Source: Cloeon dipterum (lineage: Eukaryota > Arthropoda > Insecta > Ephemeroptera > Baetidae). Taken from it: a stretch of 64,000 bases of DNA. Within the stretch, counting starts at the first letter, position 1, and each line of letters begins with the position of its first letter. Below the pieces are notes generated by a model. It did no database searches. It was not told the origin of the DNA and worked only from the letters and a program-made list of their open reading frames with translations. The DNA lies in assembly GCF_949628265.1 (NCBI RefSeq), contig NC_088787.1:6562501-6626500 (forward strand), read 5' to 3'. Of the stretch, positions 24,147 to 35,159 are shown piece by piece. Both the position numbers and the translations under genes were made by a program.

Positions 24147-25805
24147 ATGAAAATAGGCAAATTTGCCATTCTACTCGTCCTTGGCGGGCTGGCTTCGGGC
24201 AAGGATTTTTGCAAAGAAGAATTACAGACGACTGTGGAGGACGCAAATATATTAAATAACGGATCCCTTTTCACCAGCGCAGGTGACAATTATCCCAAAG
24301 GAACCTATTGGATTACCGCGACGGGGCTCTGGAAGGTCTGTCCCTGCCTCTCGGCGCAATGCATCAGAATCTGCGACAAAGGTAATGATAGTTTTAAATT
24401 AATCTACAAATAAATTTATTAAAAGTCATCTCTGCTTATAGATTATATTACATCCATTTTAAAAGCTTATGATAATGAGAAAGGCGTGCCACTCATTCCC
24501 ATCCCTTGGAAGGAAGTCTTTGGGATTGATGCGCCAGAAGTAACGCCGACAGACAGCTTGCAACGCGTGCACAATGCTAAATGCGACGGCTTAGCTGGTT
24601 TTTTAGATCAGGAGGACTTCAAAATACTCGAAAATGGAAAGCTGTTAAAATATAGAACCGAGACACACGACGCTCTGCATTACTGCATCCACCAAGTGGT
24701 AATAAAAAAAAACATTGTTCGCTTCTCGTTATTTTATTTATTAATTTAAATTATTTTAGGAGGGAAACGCCATTTATTTACTACAGTGTGCTGATGATGA
24801 TGTTAGATATGAAGAAACACTGCCTTTGAGGTACAGCCTTTACCCACCGTTCTTCATCTTCAGTTGCATTTTCCTGATTTTCACCGTCTTGGCGTACGTC
24901 TACTCGCCGCAACACAACTCTTTCCACGCGAAATGTGTGGTTTTCCACTCGACGTGTCTGGCGGTCTTTTTCGTCGCTTTGTCTGTGGATTTCCTGTATG
25001 ACAGCGTTAAGAACAAGGGTCTCTGCTTTTTTATTGGTAAGTGGAAAGGTCAAAATTTGTAAAATAACCGCATAAAAAAATATTTTCAGGATACACCACC
25101 TTTTATTTCCATCTGGCCTCTGTGTTTTGGCTCAACTCCATGTGCGTTGACGTCTTCTGCTCATTCAAAGGGTACGCAAAATGTTTATGTATGCATTAAT
25201 TAAATTTTTATATATTGTTTCTTTGGCATAGAATTGTCCTCACGCAGACTCATTTCGTGATTTCCCATCTTTATTCTTTTGGAACTCCATTGGTCTCGGT
25301 GGCTGTGGCTCTGCATTTCAATCTAATCGGCGGAGACTCTCTTCTCAATTCTAGATTGGGAGAAAGCTTGTGCTGGTTACAAGGTACAAAAATATTTTTA
25401 ATATTTTTTTTTAAAATATTACATCTTTAATAATATTTAAATATAGAAAGCACGGCTCTCTGGCTGTATTTCCACGGACCGATTCTGGTGCTGCTTTTGG
25501 CCAACACTTTCTTGCTTTTCGCAACTTATTACACCAGACGTGAACGCACCACAGACGAATTAACGGCCAGGAAGGAGCAGGAACAGCACGAGTGGCGCAT
25601 GGAATGCCTCATTCTGATGCTTTTGGCGTGTTTCGACTGGATCAGTGAAGTCGTTTCACGCACCGTTGAGATTTGGATTTTCATTGATCTCTTCAATGCC
25701 TCGAGAGGAGTTCTCATTTTCGGCATCCTCGTTTGCGCCAATAGGAAAATGAGAAAGGTCTTGAGCGATAGACTGTGCAAGACGACCAATAATCAAGCAA
25801 TATAA
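24147..25805 (+). CDS. Mth-1: Methuselah-like GPCR, complete
   Basis: Six exons: 24147-24381, 24442-24698, 24760-25036, 25090-25171, 25232-25383, 25447-25805; 1362 nt, 453 residues. Residues 1-18 are a signal peptide (KFAILLVLGGLASG). The ectodomain (about 19-185) carries the Methuselah signature KVCPCLSAQCIRICDKG and an 'HYC' motif near its end. Seven helices follow: about 193-212, 224-243, 259-279, 297-313, 342-362, 380-400 and 405-430, with a short cytoplasmic tail. Secretin-class receptors of this family sit in the plasma membrane and couple extracellular ligands (in Drosophila, peptides such as Stunted) to G proteins; the ligand here is unknown. The exon pattern and phases are the same as those of the four receptors at 51-64 kb, so it is an outlying member of that array. 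Confidence 0.92.
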
Positions 25806-27573
25806 TTTATCGCATAAATGGGTTACTTTTTATTTGTTAATTTGTGAGTCTATACATATATGCGACGGAGATGATTTATTTCGCTGAAAGGACCTCTAAA
25901 ACGGAAAAAGCAACGCAGCAACATTTTTTCAGCGTTTGCATGTGTATACCAGCGTGATATATAACGGTAAAAACTACTTACTTGTTACCAGGAATGCAAA
26001 ATTATTGCAAATTAATACAAAAAACTTTTCTGGAGGGGGCTGAAGGATATAGAAACTTAGGGTTGGACGGTAAGTACCCCTAAACCCTTCAGCTGGTCAA
26101 GGGGGATTGAGAGAAGTCCAAGGGTGGGTAGTTTTTGTGATTTGGAGTTGCAAAAATAACGAAATTTGAAAAATTTACGTTTAAAATATTGTCGATAATT
26201 TTCGTACCTCTTAAATATCGTGTTCTAACCATTAGAATTGCAAAAACTACCCACTGTTAGACTCGTCTTGACCTCCACTAACGAGCTAAGGTATTAAGGG
26301 GTGCTTACCCCCATCCCCTTGCAACCCCATTGCTACAATTTTGAAAATAAAAATTTTAGCTTGCTTTCTCTGGGCATGAAAACATTTTAAATGTAAATTA
26401 ACACAAGAAATCCAAAGGTTTTAAATTATTTTTACATTTTTTGAGGGGACTGAAGTAAATAGAAACTTAGAGGTGGAGGATAAGCACCCCTACACCCAGG
26501 TACCTTTTGCAATTCTGATGGTTGGAACCCGAGATTTGGAGTTGCAAAAATAACTCAATTTTTAATTCAGATAAAACCAGGTACAATAAAAATATGGAAT
26601 GCTGGTAAATTCCGAACCCTGCATTTTTGGCAGCTATACGAATACTACCGACCAGCACAGGATTAACTCGCTTTAAAACAGTGTATTATTATTGCAGTTG
26701 TCAAGTAGATTAATAAATGTGGTAGTGAAATGTGTGAGTTGCTAAAGCAACAAAACTTAAGCGTGTTTCCTGAACAATTACAGTTTTTAAAACAAGATAT
26801 CAGGCGGCCTTGTATTTTTTAATAGAGTATATATTTATTTTTCAGCTTACTGATATTCCAGAAAATAAAAATAAATAAAACTGGAACAGTATCAAAAATT
26901 TTGATTTTCTTTCAATTTATTCCTTGAAATGTTAATTTAAAATTCTAAAACTTGCCCTTTTAAAAATGCGATTTTATCGAAAAATTACAACTAGGAAAAA
27001 GATAAATTTAAAAGTATTTAATGTTTGCTTAAGAACTCGTGCGTGCTGATCAATTTCGTAGATTAAAGGTCTCACAAAGAAACAACAATCAGGACAAATT
27101 AAAAAAATGGACGTAACAAAAGGAACCTAAATTTGAAATAGCCGAAACTTGCTTTCTTAGACAAGTAATTTTACTTCTTAATTGCATTTTGAATTGGAAT
27201 AGACCGTTTGTTTGAATTAAAAAAAAATCAATTCTTGTTTTCAAACCTTTCCTCATTGAAATGTAAATAATTGCTAAATTTAACAACCCCGTATATATAT
27301 GAATCAAAGAATTACAGCCAAACCTTGCCCCAGAGATAAACGAACAAACAAAACAAATAGAAAAAGAAGAAAGATCGCTTTTAGAAATATTTTTAAGTAA
27401 TCTATGTGAAGCAATCGTTCAACGTTGGCTTGACCTTTTTGACGGAAGCATGGTAGTCCCGCGACCTTTGCAAATATTCCTCTGAGAGAAGCGAAATATT
27501 TTTTTTATTCTTTTATGGTGGCGATCGTTCTATTTTAAAAGCGATATCAGTCGTCAGTGCGCGGGCTGCCATC
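25806..27573. other. Intergenic region with a dispersed repeat
   Basis: 26030-26570 is a repeat with internal inverted structure ('taagtacccctaaaccctt', 'gttagactcgtcttgacctc', 'gatttggagttgcaaaaata') whose relatives lie at 45540-46020 inside the hAT-like element. From about 26780 the sequence is the 5' part of a tandem unit repeated at 28190 that leads into the peptide genes. Confidence 0.6.
26030..26570. repeat. Dispersed repeat, also present at 45540-46020
   Basis: Blocks such as 'actgttagactcgtctt' and 'cccgagatttggagttgcaa' recur at 45590 and 45980. No coding content seen; probably a non-autonomous element. Confidence 0.6.
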
Positions 27574-27759
27574 ATGCTCTTCAGACCCTTCTTTTGCTTT
27601 CTCGCGGCTTATATTTTCTTCCTTCTTGCCGCTGCTGCAACGGCATCGGACGAAAAAGGCTCGGATGTGACTACCGAGGAAACACTTGCATTGCCCAATT
27701 CATTGACCAGCTTAGCAAAGGGGTGCAAGAGAACAGTACGCGGCCGATGTCTTAGGTAG
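27574..27759 (+). CDS. Secreted peptide P1 (two-cysteine, cationic tail)
   Basis: 61 residues. Residues 1-24 are a hydrophobic signal peptide (RPFFCFLAAYIFFLLAAA). An acidic spacer (SDEKGSDVTTEE) is followed by ALPNSLTSLAKG and a basic tail KGCKRTVRGRCLR with a Cys-x7-Cys loop. A splice donor (CTTAG|GTAGGA) overlaps the stop; splicing to TTTCAG|TTAGC near 27816 would still stop at once, giving ...RCLS. A TATTTTAAAAG and TCAGT initiator precede the ATG. It is a tandem duplicate of P2, 1.3 kb downstream. Layout resembles insect antimicrobial-peptide precursors, in particular the single-loop hairpin of thanatin, but I cannot prove homology. Confidence 0.75.
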   Translation: MLFRPFFCFLAAYIFFLLAAAATASDEKGSDVTTEETLALPNSLTSLAKGCKRTVRGRCLR

Positions 27760-28189
27760 GAAGTAATTTTGATGATTTAATATAACAATTTGAATTATTT
27801 TTCTTTTGCTTTCAGTTAGCATGAGATTAGAGACAAGTCCGTCAAGCCATCAAGAAGTGATGATTTTACGTTTTATTTCGACAGTAATTAAATTATCCGT
27901 TTGCTTGTAAATGGATTATACTCTGCGTTTTAATATATTTCAAATGATTTAAACCATAATTGTTTTATTTATATTAGCTTAATTAGATATCCGATTATTA
28001 TAGCTTAAATTTAAAGAATATTTTTAAGATCAAATATTTATGGAATATTAGTTTCAGAAACGAAAAAGGTAGCTTATTGCAATCATAATCACTAAATTAA
28101 ATTAAATTCAATGAGACCAGAAATTTAAATACGGAGTTTTGAATAATTTAAAAACAATAAAACTGTTTTCAGAGCATTTCTCCACCAAA

Positions 28190-28908
28190 TTCAAGCTTAT
28201 TTCCTCAACAATTAAAATTTTAACAAGAAATCAGGTGTCAAATTTCATTATTTTTTAGCTCCCTGAAAATAGCATAAAAAATTTGGATTTTCTTTCATTC
28301 AAATACATAAAATGTTGGCTTAAAATCCTTAAAGTTGCCAAATTTACAAGGATTAATTAAATAAAAAAACACGAATCAAATAATGACAACTTTTTCTGGG
28401 AAAAAATATGGTATCTTAAATAAATATCTTCAAATTAAAATAAAAATCCAGATTATAGCGAAAGGAACCAACCAAAATTCGAAATAGCTGAAATTTTCCT
28501 GATAAAACAAATATTGTTACTTCTTTCTTGAATTCTGAATTGGAATAAAGCATTTTATTGAATTTAAAAACATAATTTCTCGTTATCAATCCTTTCCGCA
28601 TTGGAATTAAAATAATTGCCAAATTTTTGCAACCCCAGGAATCAATGAATGACAGCCAAATCATGCCCCAGAGATAAGGGAAAAACATTCAAGAGAGTGA
28701 TGAAAGAGCTTAAATGTTAGTAAACAAGAGAGTAATCTTTGACGTCTGCAATTTTTGGAGCAATCGGTCAACGTTGCCATGACCTTTTTGACTGACGATG
28801 TGGCATTGAATCGCTTCATGAGAGAAGCGAAATTAATCGAATTCTTTGGTGGCGATCGTTCGTTCTATTCTAAAAGCGATATCAGTCGTCAGTGAGCTGG
28901 CTGCCATC
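28190..28908. repeat. Tandem-duplicated flank of P1/P2 (partner 26780-27573)
   Basis: Shared blocks include 'caatcaagaagaaatcaggtgtc'-like AT-rich sequence, 'gaacctt..tcctcattg' and, close to the genes, 'agcgatatcagtcgtcagtg'. The P1 and P2 genes are therefore one duplicated unit. Confidence 0.65.
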
Positions 28909-29091
28909 ATGCGATTCGGACACTTCTTTTGCTTTCTCGCGGCTTATATTTTCTTCTTTCTTGCCGCTGCTGCAACGGCGTCCGACGTAAATGCGACTTC
29001 CGGGAATTCAGATGATGCAATTCCCTATGCAATTACAAACATAGTAAAGGGTTGCCAGAAAGTACGCGGGCGGTGTATTAAGAAAAGGTAG
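28909..29091 (+). CDS. Secreted peptide P2 (thanatin-like Cys-x6-Cys tail)
   Basis: 60 residues, starting at the ATG that aligns with P1 rather than an in-frame codon further upstream. Signal peptide 1-24 is almost identical to P1 (CFLAAYIFFFLAAAATAS). The spacer DVNATSGNSDD is acidic with one N-glycosylation sequon (NAT). The tail IVKGCQKVRGRCIKK has six residues between the cysteines, the spacing in thanatin (CNRRTGKC). The stop lies at a donor (AAAAG|GTAGGA) as in P1; the acceptor is TTTCAG|CTAGC near 29147. The 5' flank repeats the P1 flank for several hundred bases. Confidence 0.75.
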   Translation: MRFGHFFCFLAAYIFFFLAAAATASDVNATSGNSDDAIPYAITNIVKGCQKVRGRCIKKR

Positions 29092-29979
29092 GACATTATT
29101 TCGAGGATTTATTTAACGATTTGAATTATTTTTCTTGTGCTTTCAGCTAGCAAGAAATTAGAGACAAAGAGCTAAAGAAGTCCGTCAAGCCATCAAGTGA
29201 TGCTTTTCCGTTTTATATTTCGATGATAATTAAACCATCCGTTTGCTTGTAATTGGATTAATAAATTTCAAATGATTCAAACACATGTGTTTCTATTTAA
29301 AAGGCTTACTTACAATCAGCTTTAATTTACAATAAGGCCAGAAATAGAGATAATTTTATTTTTACACCGTGTTTTTACGCAACAATTTAAAATTTGAAAC
29401 CATTTCTCCTCCTCATTCTCTACAATCAAAATCAACAATGATTTTTCGGGTTTTTGCACCATCAAAGTGCAGGCAAAAGCTCAAAGTGGAACGAAATGTC
29501 ATTCAACGTTATTGACTTGTTTATGCCATTAAAATTAATCATGGTTGAAATGTTTAAAGACAAAACTTTTAACAAAATTTACTTTTGAGCTACTTTTAAA
29601 GTTTTCAGCGATAAAAAATGCACAGAAAAAAAAATTTTCATAGCAAGAACGCATTTAAAATTTAATAGAGCCTGATGTGAAAAATCAAAACATATTTTAA
29701 AATACTTTATTTTGTCACACCCTAATTTCCTATCCCTATATAATACAATTATTATGTTAAAAACAGCAAAATAGAGCTAATTTCTTGCAATTGTTAACTT
29801 ATTTTCGTGGGAGGAATAAGCTTCTTGGTTAAAATGAAAATTTAATTTATTTTCTCAGAAACTGAGCCATGCCAAACCTGACGAGAGGTGGCGACCAAAA
29901 CGTTCATATTAATAATTAGCTTCTCGCGCGTTTAACCAGTTCTCAGTGTTCAAGAGGCAGCCACGCTGTGAACAACACA
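29092..29979. other. AT-rich intergenic sequence
   Basis: Contains the P2 3' intron and UTR (to about 29290). I see nothing else until the P3 promoter near 29900. Confidence 0.6.
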
Positions 29980-30180
29980 ATGATGCTCTTCAGGTACTTC
30001 TTTTGCGTTCTGCTGGCCCTTACCTCCATCATCGGAGCTGTCTCGGCGTTACCTGTCGCAGATGATGATTCGTTAACTGAGAGCCCAACAACAATAGAAG
30101 AGGATCAACCAATTCAATTCGCTCTTACACGCATATTGGTTCCTCAAAATAGGGTCCGCGGCAAAACAAGTAGCGGTTGA
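29980..30180 (+). CDS. Secreted peptide P3 (no cysteine in the tail)
   Basis: 66 residues from the first of two adjacent ATGs. Signal peptide about 1-23 (RYFFCVLLALTSIIGAVSA). Spacer LPVADDDSLTESPTTIEEDQ is strongly acidic; then IQFALTRIL, the segment shared across the family, and a short basic tail NRVRGKTSSG without the cysteines found in most relatives. A canonical donor (GAG|GTAAGT) lies just after the stop with an acceptor at TCAACAG near 30246, the 3' UTR intron typical of the cluster. TCAGT initiator at 29942. An AATAAA follows at about 30337. A piece of this 3' UTR reappears at 54710-54800. Confidence 0.7.
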   Translation: MMLFRYFFCVLLALTSIIGAVSALPVADDDSLTESPTTIEEDQPIQFALTRILVPQNRVRGKTSSG

Positions 30181-30360
30181 AATATGAGGTAAGTAAAATA
30201 TATATACAATTTATTTCCTTTATTTTTAATGGCTATTTCTCAACAGAACTGGAACAAAGAGACGAATATAGAAGTAAAAACTCACGATATTTGTTGTTTC
30301 GATTTATTAACCTGTAATTTTAGAAGAAAATTATTGTAATAAATTGTTGAGCTTTTAATT

Positions 30361-31296
30361 TATATTAAAAGAATAAAACTAATTTTAATTCAATGACAGC
30401 ATTTTATTTTTTAGGCATCAATCATAGAAATTTAAAAATATAATGTGCGCTGAATATCATTTAGATAAATGTAGATATTAAAACTCATTTGAAGTGGCTT
30501 ATAGTTGGTCGCATTTGGAAAATGAAGCATAAAAAACAATTTTTTTTAATAATAATAATAATTAAAACTACTAGAAAACGACCAGACAAGTAATGATTAA
30601 TACATTCTATTCGTCCATTCTTGCATTACCATTTGCAATTTTTTGCATTAAAGAAAACAAAATCACATTAAAAATAGAAATTAAACATAATACTTTTACG
30701 TACCGCAAAATCTGATTGGCTATTTCTAGCAAACAAATGCGAAGAAAAAGGAGCGCCGCAGGTTTTTAGTTGGGATGCCACGCGTCAATGTCAAGGCTGG
30801 AGATGATTGCCCGCCACTTATATACTAGATATAATTGCCCAGTTAATAACACATATACAGCGAATGAGACCTAACAATAATTACACCTTTCATACCTTAC
30901 ATACCTAAAAATTGCTCCTTTTTCGCTGTTTTTTTTATCACGTGCAAAATTCAAGCACAGAGGCGCATGAGAAAAGCGAAAGAATTAGAAACAGCTATAT
31001 TATATAAGCGCTTGGAACGAAGATTTTGATTAATAAAAATAAAAGTCTAATTAATTAATTAATTTCTGGCTATCTTGCTTCTAAGTCCTAGAAAAAATTG
31101 GTGATTTTTATAAGACTGATTAAAAAAGTCTAAGAACAAATTAAAACTGTTTTTTAATTAAAAAAATACAAAAGACCTACGGACACATTCTGAAAATTCA
31201 TTTAATAAAATGCTGTAGAAAAAATGTTCTAATTTTTGTGGCATTTTGATTATTAATTTACAAGTGCTTATTTTTCCATTTTTTGCATTCATAAAT
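30361..31296. other. AT-rich intergenic sequence
   Basis: No gene, repeat or motif that I can support, apart from short A/T runs. Confidence 0.6.
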
Positions 31297-31724
31297 TTAA
31301 ATAGGAATGATACTGGAAAAGCCTGGAAAATGCTTGTTGCCATTGCATAAACTCGTCCCTTAGGATCCAGTTAAAGCGTAAATTGACCTAAGAAGCACTG
31401 CAATTTTTTGAGAAAATTGGCTGGAAGGTTACCGTGCTTTTCAAATGGTAATGGCTGTATCCTTACTTGAAATCCGATTTAATTTCAAAACCAAGAGTTT
31501 CCCCAATAATTGGCAAACACAATTGGACAGATCTCGACGAGAGCAATCGGAATATGCCAAGAAAATATGTTCAAGCACTGTACATTTTGGAGAAAATTGG
31601 AAAAATTTGAATTTTTACTGTAGGAAGGTCATTTTTTTATTATTGCAAATTGCTGAACGAATTGTTTATGGCATCGAACAATTCAAATAATTTTCAATTG
31701 TTGCCCAGTATCATTCCACTTTAA
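31297..31724. mobile_element. piggyBac-like MITE (family 2)
   Basis: Left end TTAAATAGGAATGATACTGG, right end CCCAGTATCATTCCACTTTAA minus one base; same core as the 18484 copy. Lies about 280 bp upstream of P4. Confidence 0.8.
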
Positions 31725-32004
31725 AAAATGAAGTTTTCGAGATAAAAGCAAAGTCGTCAATAATAAAGGACTGACAACAAGAACCAGCTATTTGAATTTT
31801 TTATCATCTTGCTCTTCTTAATTGGGAGAACCCGCATTGCAGAATCCTGGCAGCAGAGTTTTCATAATGTTATATAATATGATCAGCGCGCGCTCTCTCT
31901 CAGGTGAAATCTACCGCGCAGGTCTTCTCGTTTTTGCCTTCCTCGTGCTGAAATTGGCAGTGGTGAGCAGTGATCTGGAGGCAGTCGCGCTGCGCACGTC
32001 AACG

Positions 32005-32223
32005 ATGCTTTTCATATTCAGGCACCTCTTTTGCGCTCTCCTGGCTTTTTCATTCATCCTCGCTGTCGTCACGGCCGCGCCTGTTGGAGATGATCCACAA
32101 ACGGACACTACAGAGGAACCCGCGGATGACCTGGAAGTAGTCAAGTTCTCTATCGTTAGTTCCCTGACTCAGAGGAAATGCCCTGGAGGACAAAAGATAA
32201 ATACACGAGGGAGGTGCAAATAA
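32005..32223 (+). CDS. Secreted peptide P4 (Cys-x11-Cys)
   Basis: 72 residues from the ATG that aligns with the other family members; the frame is open well upstream (to 31822) but that extension includes a second hydrophobic stretch and no family similarity, so it is probably 5' UTR. Signal peptide about 1-25 (HLFCALLAFSFILAVVTAA), acidic spacer VGDDPQTDTTEEPADDLE, then VKFSIVSSLTQR and KCPGGQKINTRGRCK. The CPGG...RGRC tail recalls secapin-type CPPG...RC peptides. A donor (ACACAG|GTAAAC) follows the stop. It is sandwiched between two family 2 MITEs in opposite orientation. Confidence 0.72.
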   Translation: MLFIFRHLFCALLAFSFILAVVTAAPVGDDPQTDTTEEPADDLEVVKFSIVSSLTQRKCPGGQKINTRGRCK

Positions 32224-32260
32224 TAAGCCTAAATCAAACACAGGTAAACCAACTGATTAA

Positions 32261-32703
32261 TTAAAGTGGAATGATACTGGACAACAATTGAAAATTATTT
32301 GAATTGTTGGATGCCTTAAACAATTGACCGATAAACAATTTGTTCAACAATTTGCAATAATAAAAAAATGACCTTCCTACAATAAAAATTCAAATTTTGC
32401 CAATTTTCTCCAAAATTTTGAGTGCTTGAACATATTTTCTTGGCATATTCCGATTCCTCTCGTCGAGATCTGTCCAATTGTGTATGCCACTTATTGGGGA
32501 AATTCTTGGCTTTGAAATTAAATCGGATTTCAAGTAAGGAGACAGCCATTACCATTTGAAAAGCACGCTAACTTCCCAGCCAATTTTCTCAAAAAAATAC
32601 AGCGCTCCTTAGGTAAATTTAGGCTTTAACTGAATCAAAAGGGACGAGTTTATACATTGGCAACAACCATTTTCCAGGCTTTCCCGGTATCATTCCTCTT
32701 TAA
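32261..32703. mobile_element. piggyBac-like MITE (family 2), reverse orientation
   Basis: TTAAAGTGGAATGATACTGG at the left and CCCGGTATCATTCCTCTTTAA-type right end; reverse complement of the 31297 copy. Confidence 0.85.
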
Positions 32704-32990
32704 TATAATAAAAATCTGCAACATAATTATTTTTTAAATTGTTTGTAGATTGCCAATAAAGAAAGGACACATGTGAAACCTGCGAGTTAGGCAACCTGCT
32801 TTTGATTTATTTACACCGATTTATATTTTTCCCCTCCATAAAATTTATTTTATCACTTCTTAGCATTAAGAAGAATTTATGGACAAACCAGCCTACCTTT
32901 TTTTTATTAACAACAACTCCTCTTTCGGCCTTCTTGCTAAAATAAAAACCCGTCAGTATTCAGGAGGCTGTCGCGCAGTTGACATCAACG

Positions 32991-33203
32991 ATGCTCTTCA
33001 GACACTTCTTGGTTTGTTTCTTTCTGGCTTTTTCCTTCGTCGTCGGCGTCGTCACGGCGTTGCCCAGTGAAGATGATTCGACATCGTCAGAGGAGGAGTT
33101 CGAACCAAGTCAATTCACTCTTACACGCACAAAAGCGTTGAAACCACCGTGCCCGTATGGACAAAAATTGGGACGCAACAAGAAGTGCTACAAACCTCTG
33201 TAA
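32991..33203 (+). CDS. Secreted peptide P5 (Cys-x11-Cys)
   Basis: 70 residues. Signal peptide about 1-23 (FLVCFFLAFSFVVGVVTA), spacer LPSEDDSTSSEEEFE, the family segment SQFTLTRTKAL, then PPCPYGQKLGRNKKCYKPL. The loop CPYGQKLGRNKKC has the same spacing as P4. ATG context 'catcaacgATGctcttcag' is shared with P7, P9 and P11. An AATAAA lies at about 33380. No clear intron at the stop, unlike the relatives. Confidence 0.72.
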   Translation: MLFRHFLVCFFLAFSFVVGVVTALPSEDDSTSSEEEFEPSQFTLTRTKALKPPCPYGQKLGRNKKCYKPL

Positions 33204-33727
33204 TCTTTGTTAAAAAGTTAAGAAAAATTATAATTTTTTTAATCTAACACTGCTATTGTTTGCTTTCAAGCCGTTAACATGCATTCTTTTAACTTCGTGT
33301 ATGTTTATTTTAATGTAAGTTCTGTGCTAATTGTTTGTACAAATATTTTTACAAGTGCCAGGAGAAACATTTGATAAAAATAAATTTAAGAATGATTTAA
33401 AATCAAATTGTATTCTTTACTAAATAACCCGCCTAATTTTAAGTAATCAGACAATATAAAATCAAAAATTTTAATTGGATTTCACTTAAGATCCATTTTT
33501 AACATTTTCATCAAAGAAACAATGTTGAGGAAAGGAGTTTTATTTTTATACAACCTGAACTATTTAATCCGCACTCCTTCTAAGGAAAACCAGAATTATA
33601 CAGCAGCCGAATTTGCATATTTTTGCGCTCTCAAATACCATCGCTGCCGCACGAATTCTCTCCTTTGACTTTTTTCCTCATTAAAACCGAGCAGTCGTCT
33701 GAAAGCAGTCGCACTGCGCGCATCAAC

Positions 33728-33946
33728 ATGAAATTCAGGCACTTGTTCTCTCTTCTCCTGGCTTTCGCCTTCATCCTCAGTGCTGTCACGGCGATTCCAG
33801 TCGAAGATGATCCGGAAAATGACACCTTGGGAAGCGATCAAGAGGATCAAGAGATCTTGGAAGCATCTCAGTTCAGTTTCATTCGAACAGCGGTGAAAGG
33901 TCAGAAAATAGGATGCACATCAGGATTGAGAAGGTGTCGTCCATAA
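33728..33946 (+). CDS. Secreted peptide P6 (Cys-x6-Cys)
   Basis: 72 residues. Signal peptide about 1-22 (HLFSLLLAFAFILSAVTA), long acidic spacer (EDDPENDTLGSDQEDQE), the segment SQFSFIRTAVK, then KIGCTSGLRRCRP with six residues between cysteines. A donor (CGAG|GTAAAC) sits directly after the stop and an acceptor ATCTAG lies near 34047, so the 3' UTR is spliced as in the relatives. AATAAA at about 34184. Confidence 0.72.
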   Translation: MKFRHLFSLLLAFAFILSAVTAIPVEDDPENDTLGSDQEDQEILEASQFSFIRTAVKGQKIGCTSGLRRCRP

Positions 33947-34910
33947 GACGAGGTAAACAAATATCCGAAACAATTTGGTTGTTTGTCTTTTTCTAAATTA
34001 AGTCTTATTCAACTGTTTTAATTAATATTCACGTCCTTCCATCTAGCTTGCAATTGAAAAAAGGACAGATTCTGGACAACTATGGATAAACAAAAGCACC
34101 TGTAAAGTTTGTGAGACGACCAGCTTATCGTATTGTTTAAATATTTTTGTAATATTTTAACTGTCATAATAATAATTATATAATAAATTTCAACATTTAC
34201 TTAAACTCGATTTTCATTTACCCAGCTCCTAATAAAGTGCGGACAGAATAAAATCACATTTTATGTAGATTAATATGCAAATCACAGAGAGCCGTTGGAA
34301 TTTTTTGCATTTACTTCTAAAGAAAGCAAAAAAGCTCCAGTGAAAATTTGCCGTCACGTTGGAGCGCACGTGCTGGATGTGAAATAAAACCAGGTGGCAT
34401 TAGTCATTACCTCTCACGACGTCATCTCTGTTTAGGCAGGTAATTTGGCCTTGATTGTTAGTTAGCGGGGATTTGTACATACTGCTCAACTCCTGGCTGC
34501 CAAAATGCAAAAATTTAAACCTTATTGCGAGTTGAGTTGAAGCCTAATTTACTCAGGCAGCACTGCAAATTTGAGAGAAATGCATGCTTTCCCTACTTGA
34601 ATTATAATTTAATTCATATCAATGTTGCAAAAAATATAAAAAAACTCATTGGGATAGATCTAAACGAAAGGCGCCTAATTACGCCATTAGGATACCATAA
34701 AGCATTTGATTTTTAGGTCGATCTTTTAAAAGATTACATCATTCCTATTAATTTGTGTGAGCAACAGAATCTTTCTCCGAATCTATGTGCCAAATTAAAC
34801 ATAATTGCTACGTTCTCAGGAGGCTTCCGCCGCACAGGTATACATTACCTTTCGGCATTTTTTTTTAAAGAGTCATTGTTCAAGAAGCAGCCACGCAGTT
34901 TACATCAAAG

Positions 34911-35159
34911 ATGCTCTTCAAATACTTGTTTTGTTTACTCCTGGCATTTTCCGTCATTTTCGGTGCTGCCACAGCCTTGCCCGCCAAAGATCCCAATTCG
35001 GAGACCTTATTGCCAAGTCAAGACTCGGAGGAAGTTGAAGCAGCTCAATTTGATCTTACAAAAATGGCAAAGAAATCAATCAGATCAAAATGCCCTGGAG
35101 GAATGAGACCACGCGGCAGAATGTGTGTCCCAATAGAGAAATCAACTTCTAAACAATGA
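34911..35159 (+). CDS. Secreted peptide P7 (MLF type, Cys-x10-Cys), tandem unit 1
   Basis: 82 residues. Signal peptide about 1-23 (KYLFCLLLAFSVIFGAATA), spacer LPAKDPNSETLLPSQDSEE, segment AQFDLTKMAKK, then KCPGGMRPRGRMCVPIEK. Ten residues separate the cysteines, as in secapin. The donor AATGAG|GTAATC overlaps the stop region, acceptor TTTCAG near 35230. A diverged TATA-like 'ggtatacatt' lies at about 34838. Closest to P9 and P11; with P8 it makes the first A-B gene pair. Confidence 0.75.
   Translation: MLFKYLFCLLLAFSVIFGAATALPAKDPNSETLLPSQDSEEVEAAQFDLTKMAKKSIRSKCPGGMRPRGRMCVPIEKSTSKQ

Noticed and set aside
24781-25053. Minus-strand 90-residue frame opposite Mth-1 exon 3
   Set aside because: Shadow of a receptor exon whose splice sites and helices are certain on the + strand.
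31822-32004. Upstream extension of the P4 frame
   Set aside because: Family alignment supports the ATG at 32005; the extension has a second hydrophobic run and no counterpart in relatives.
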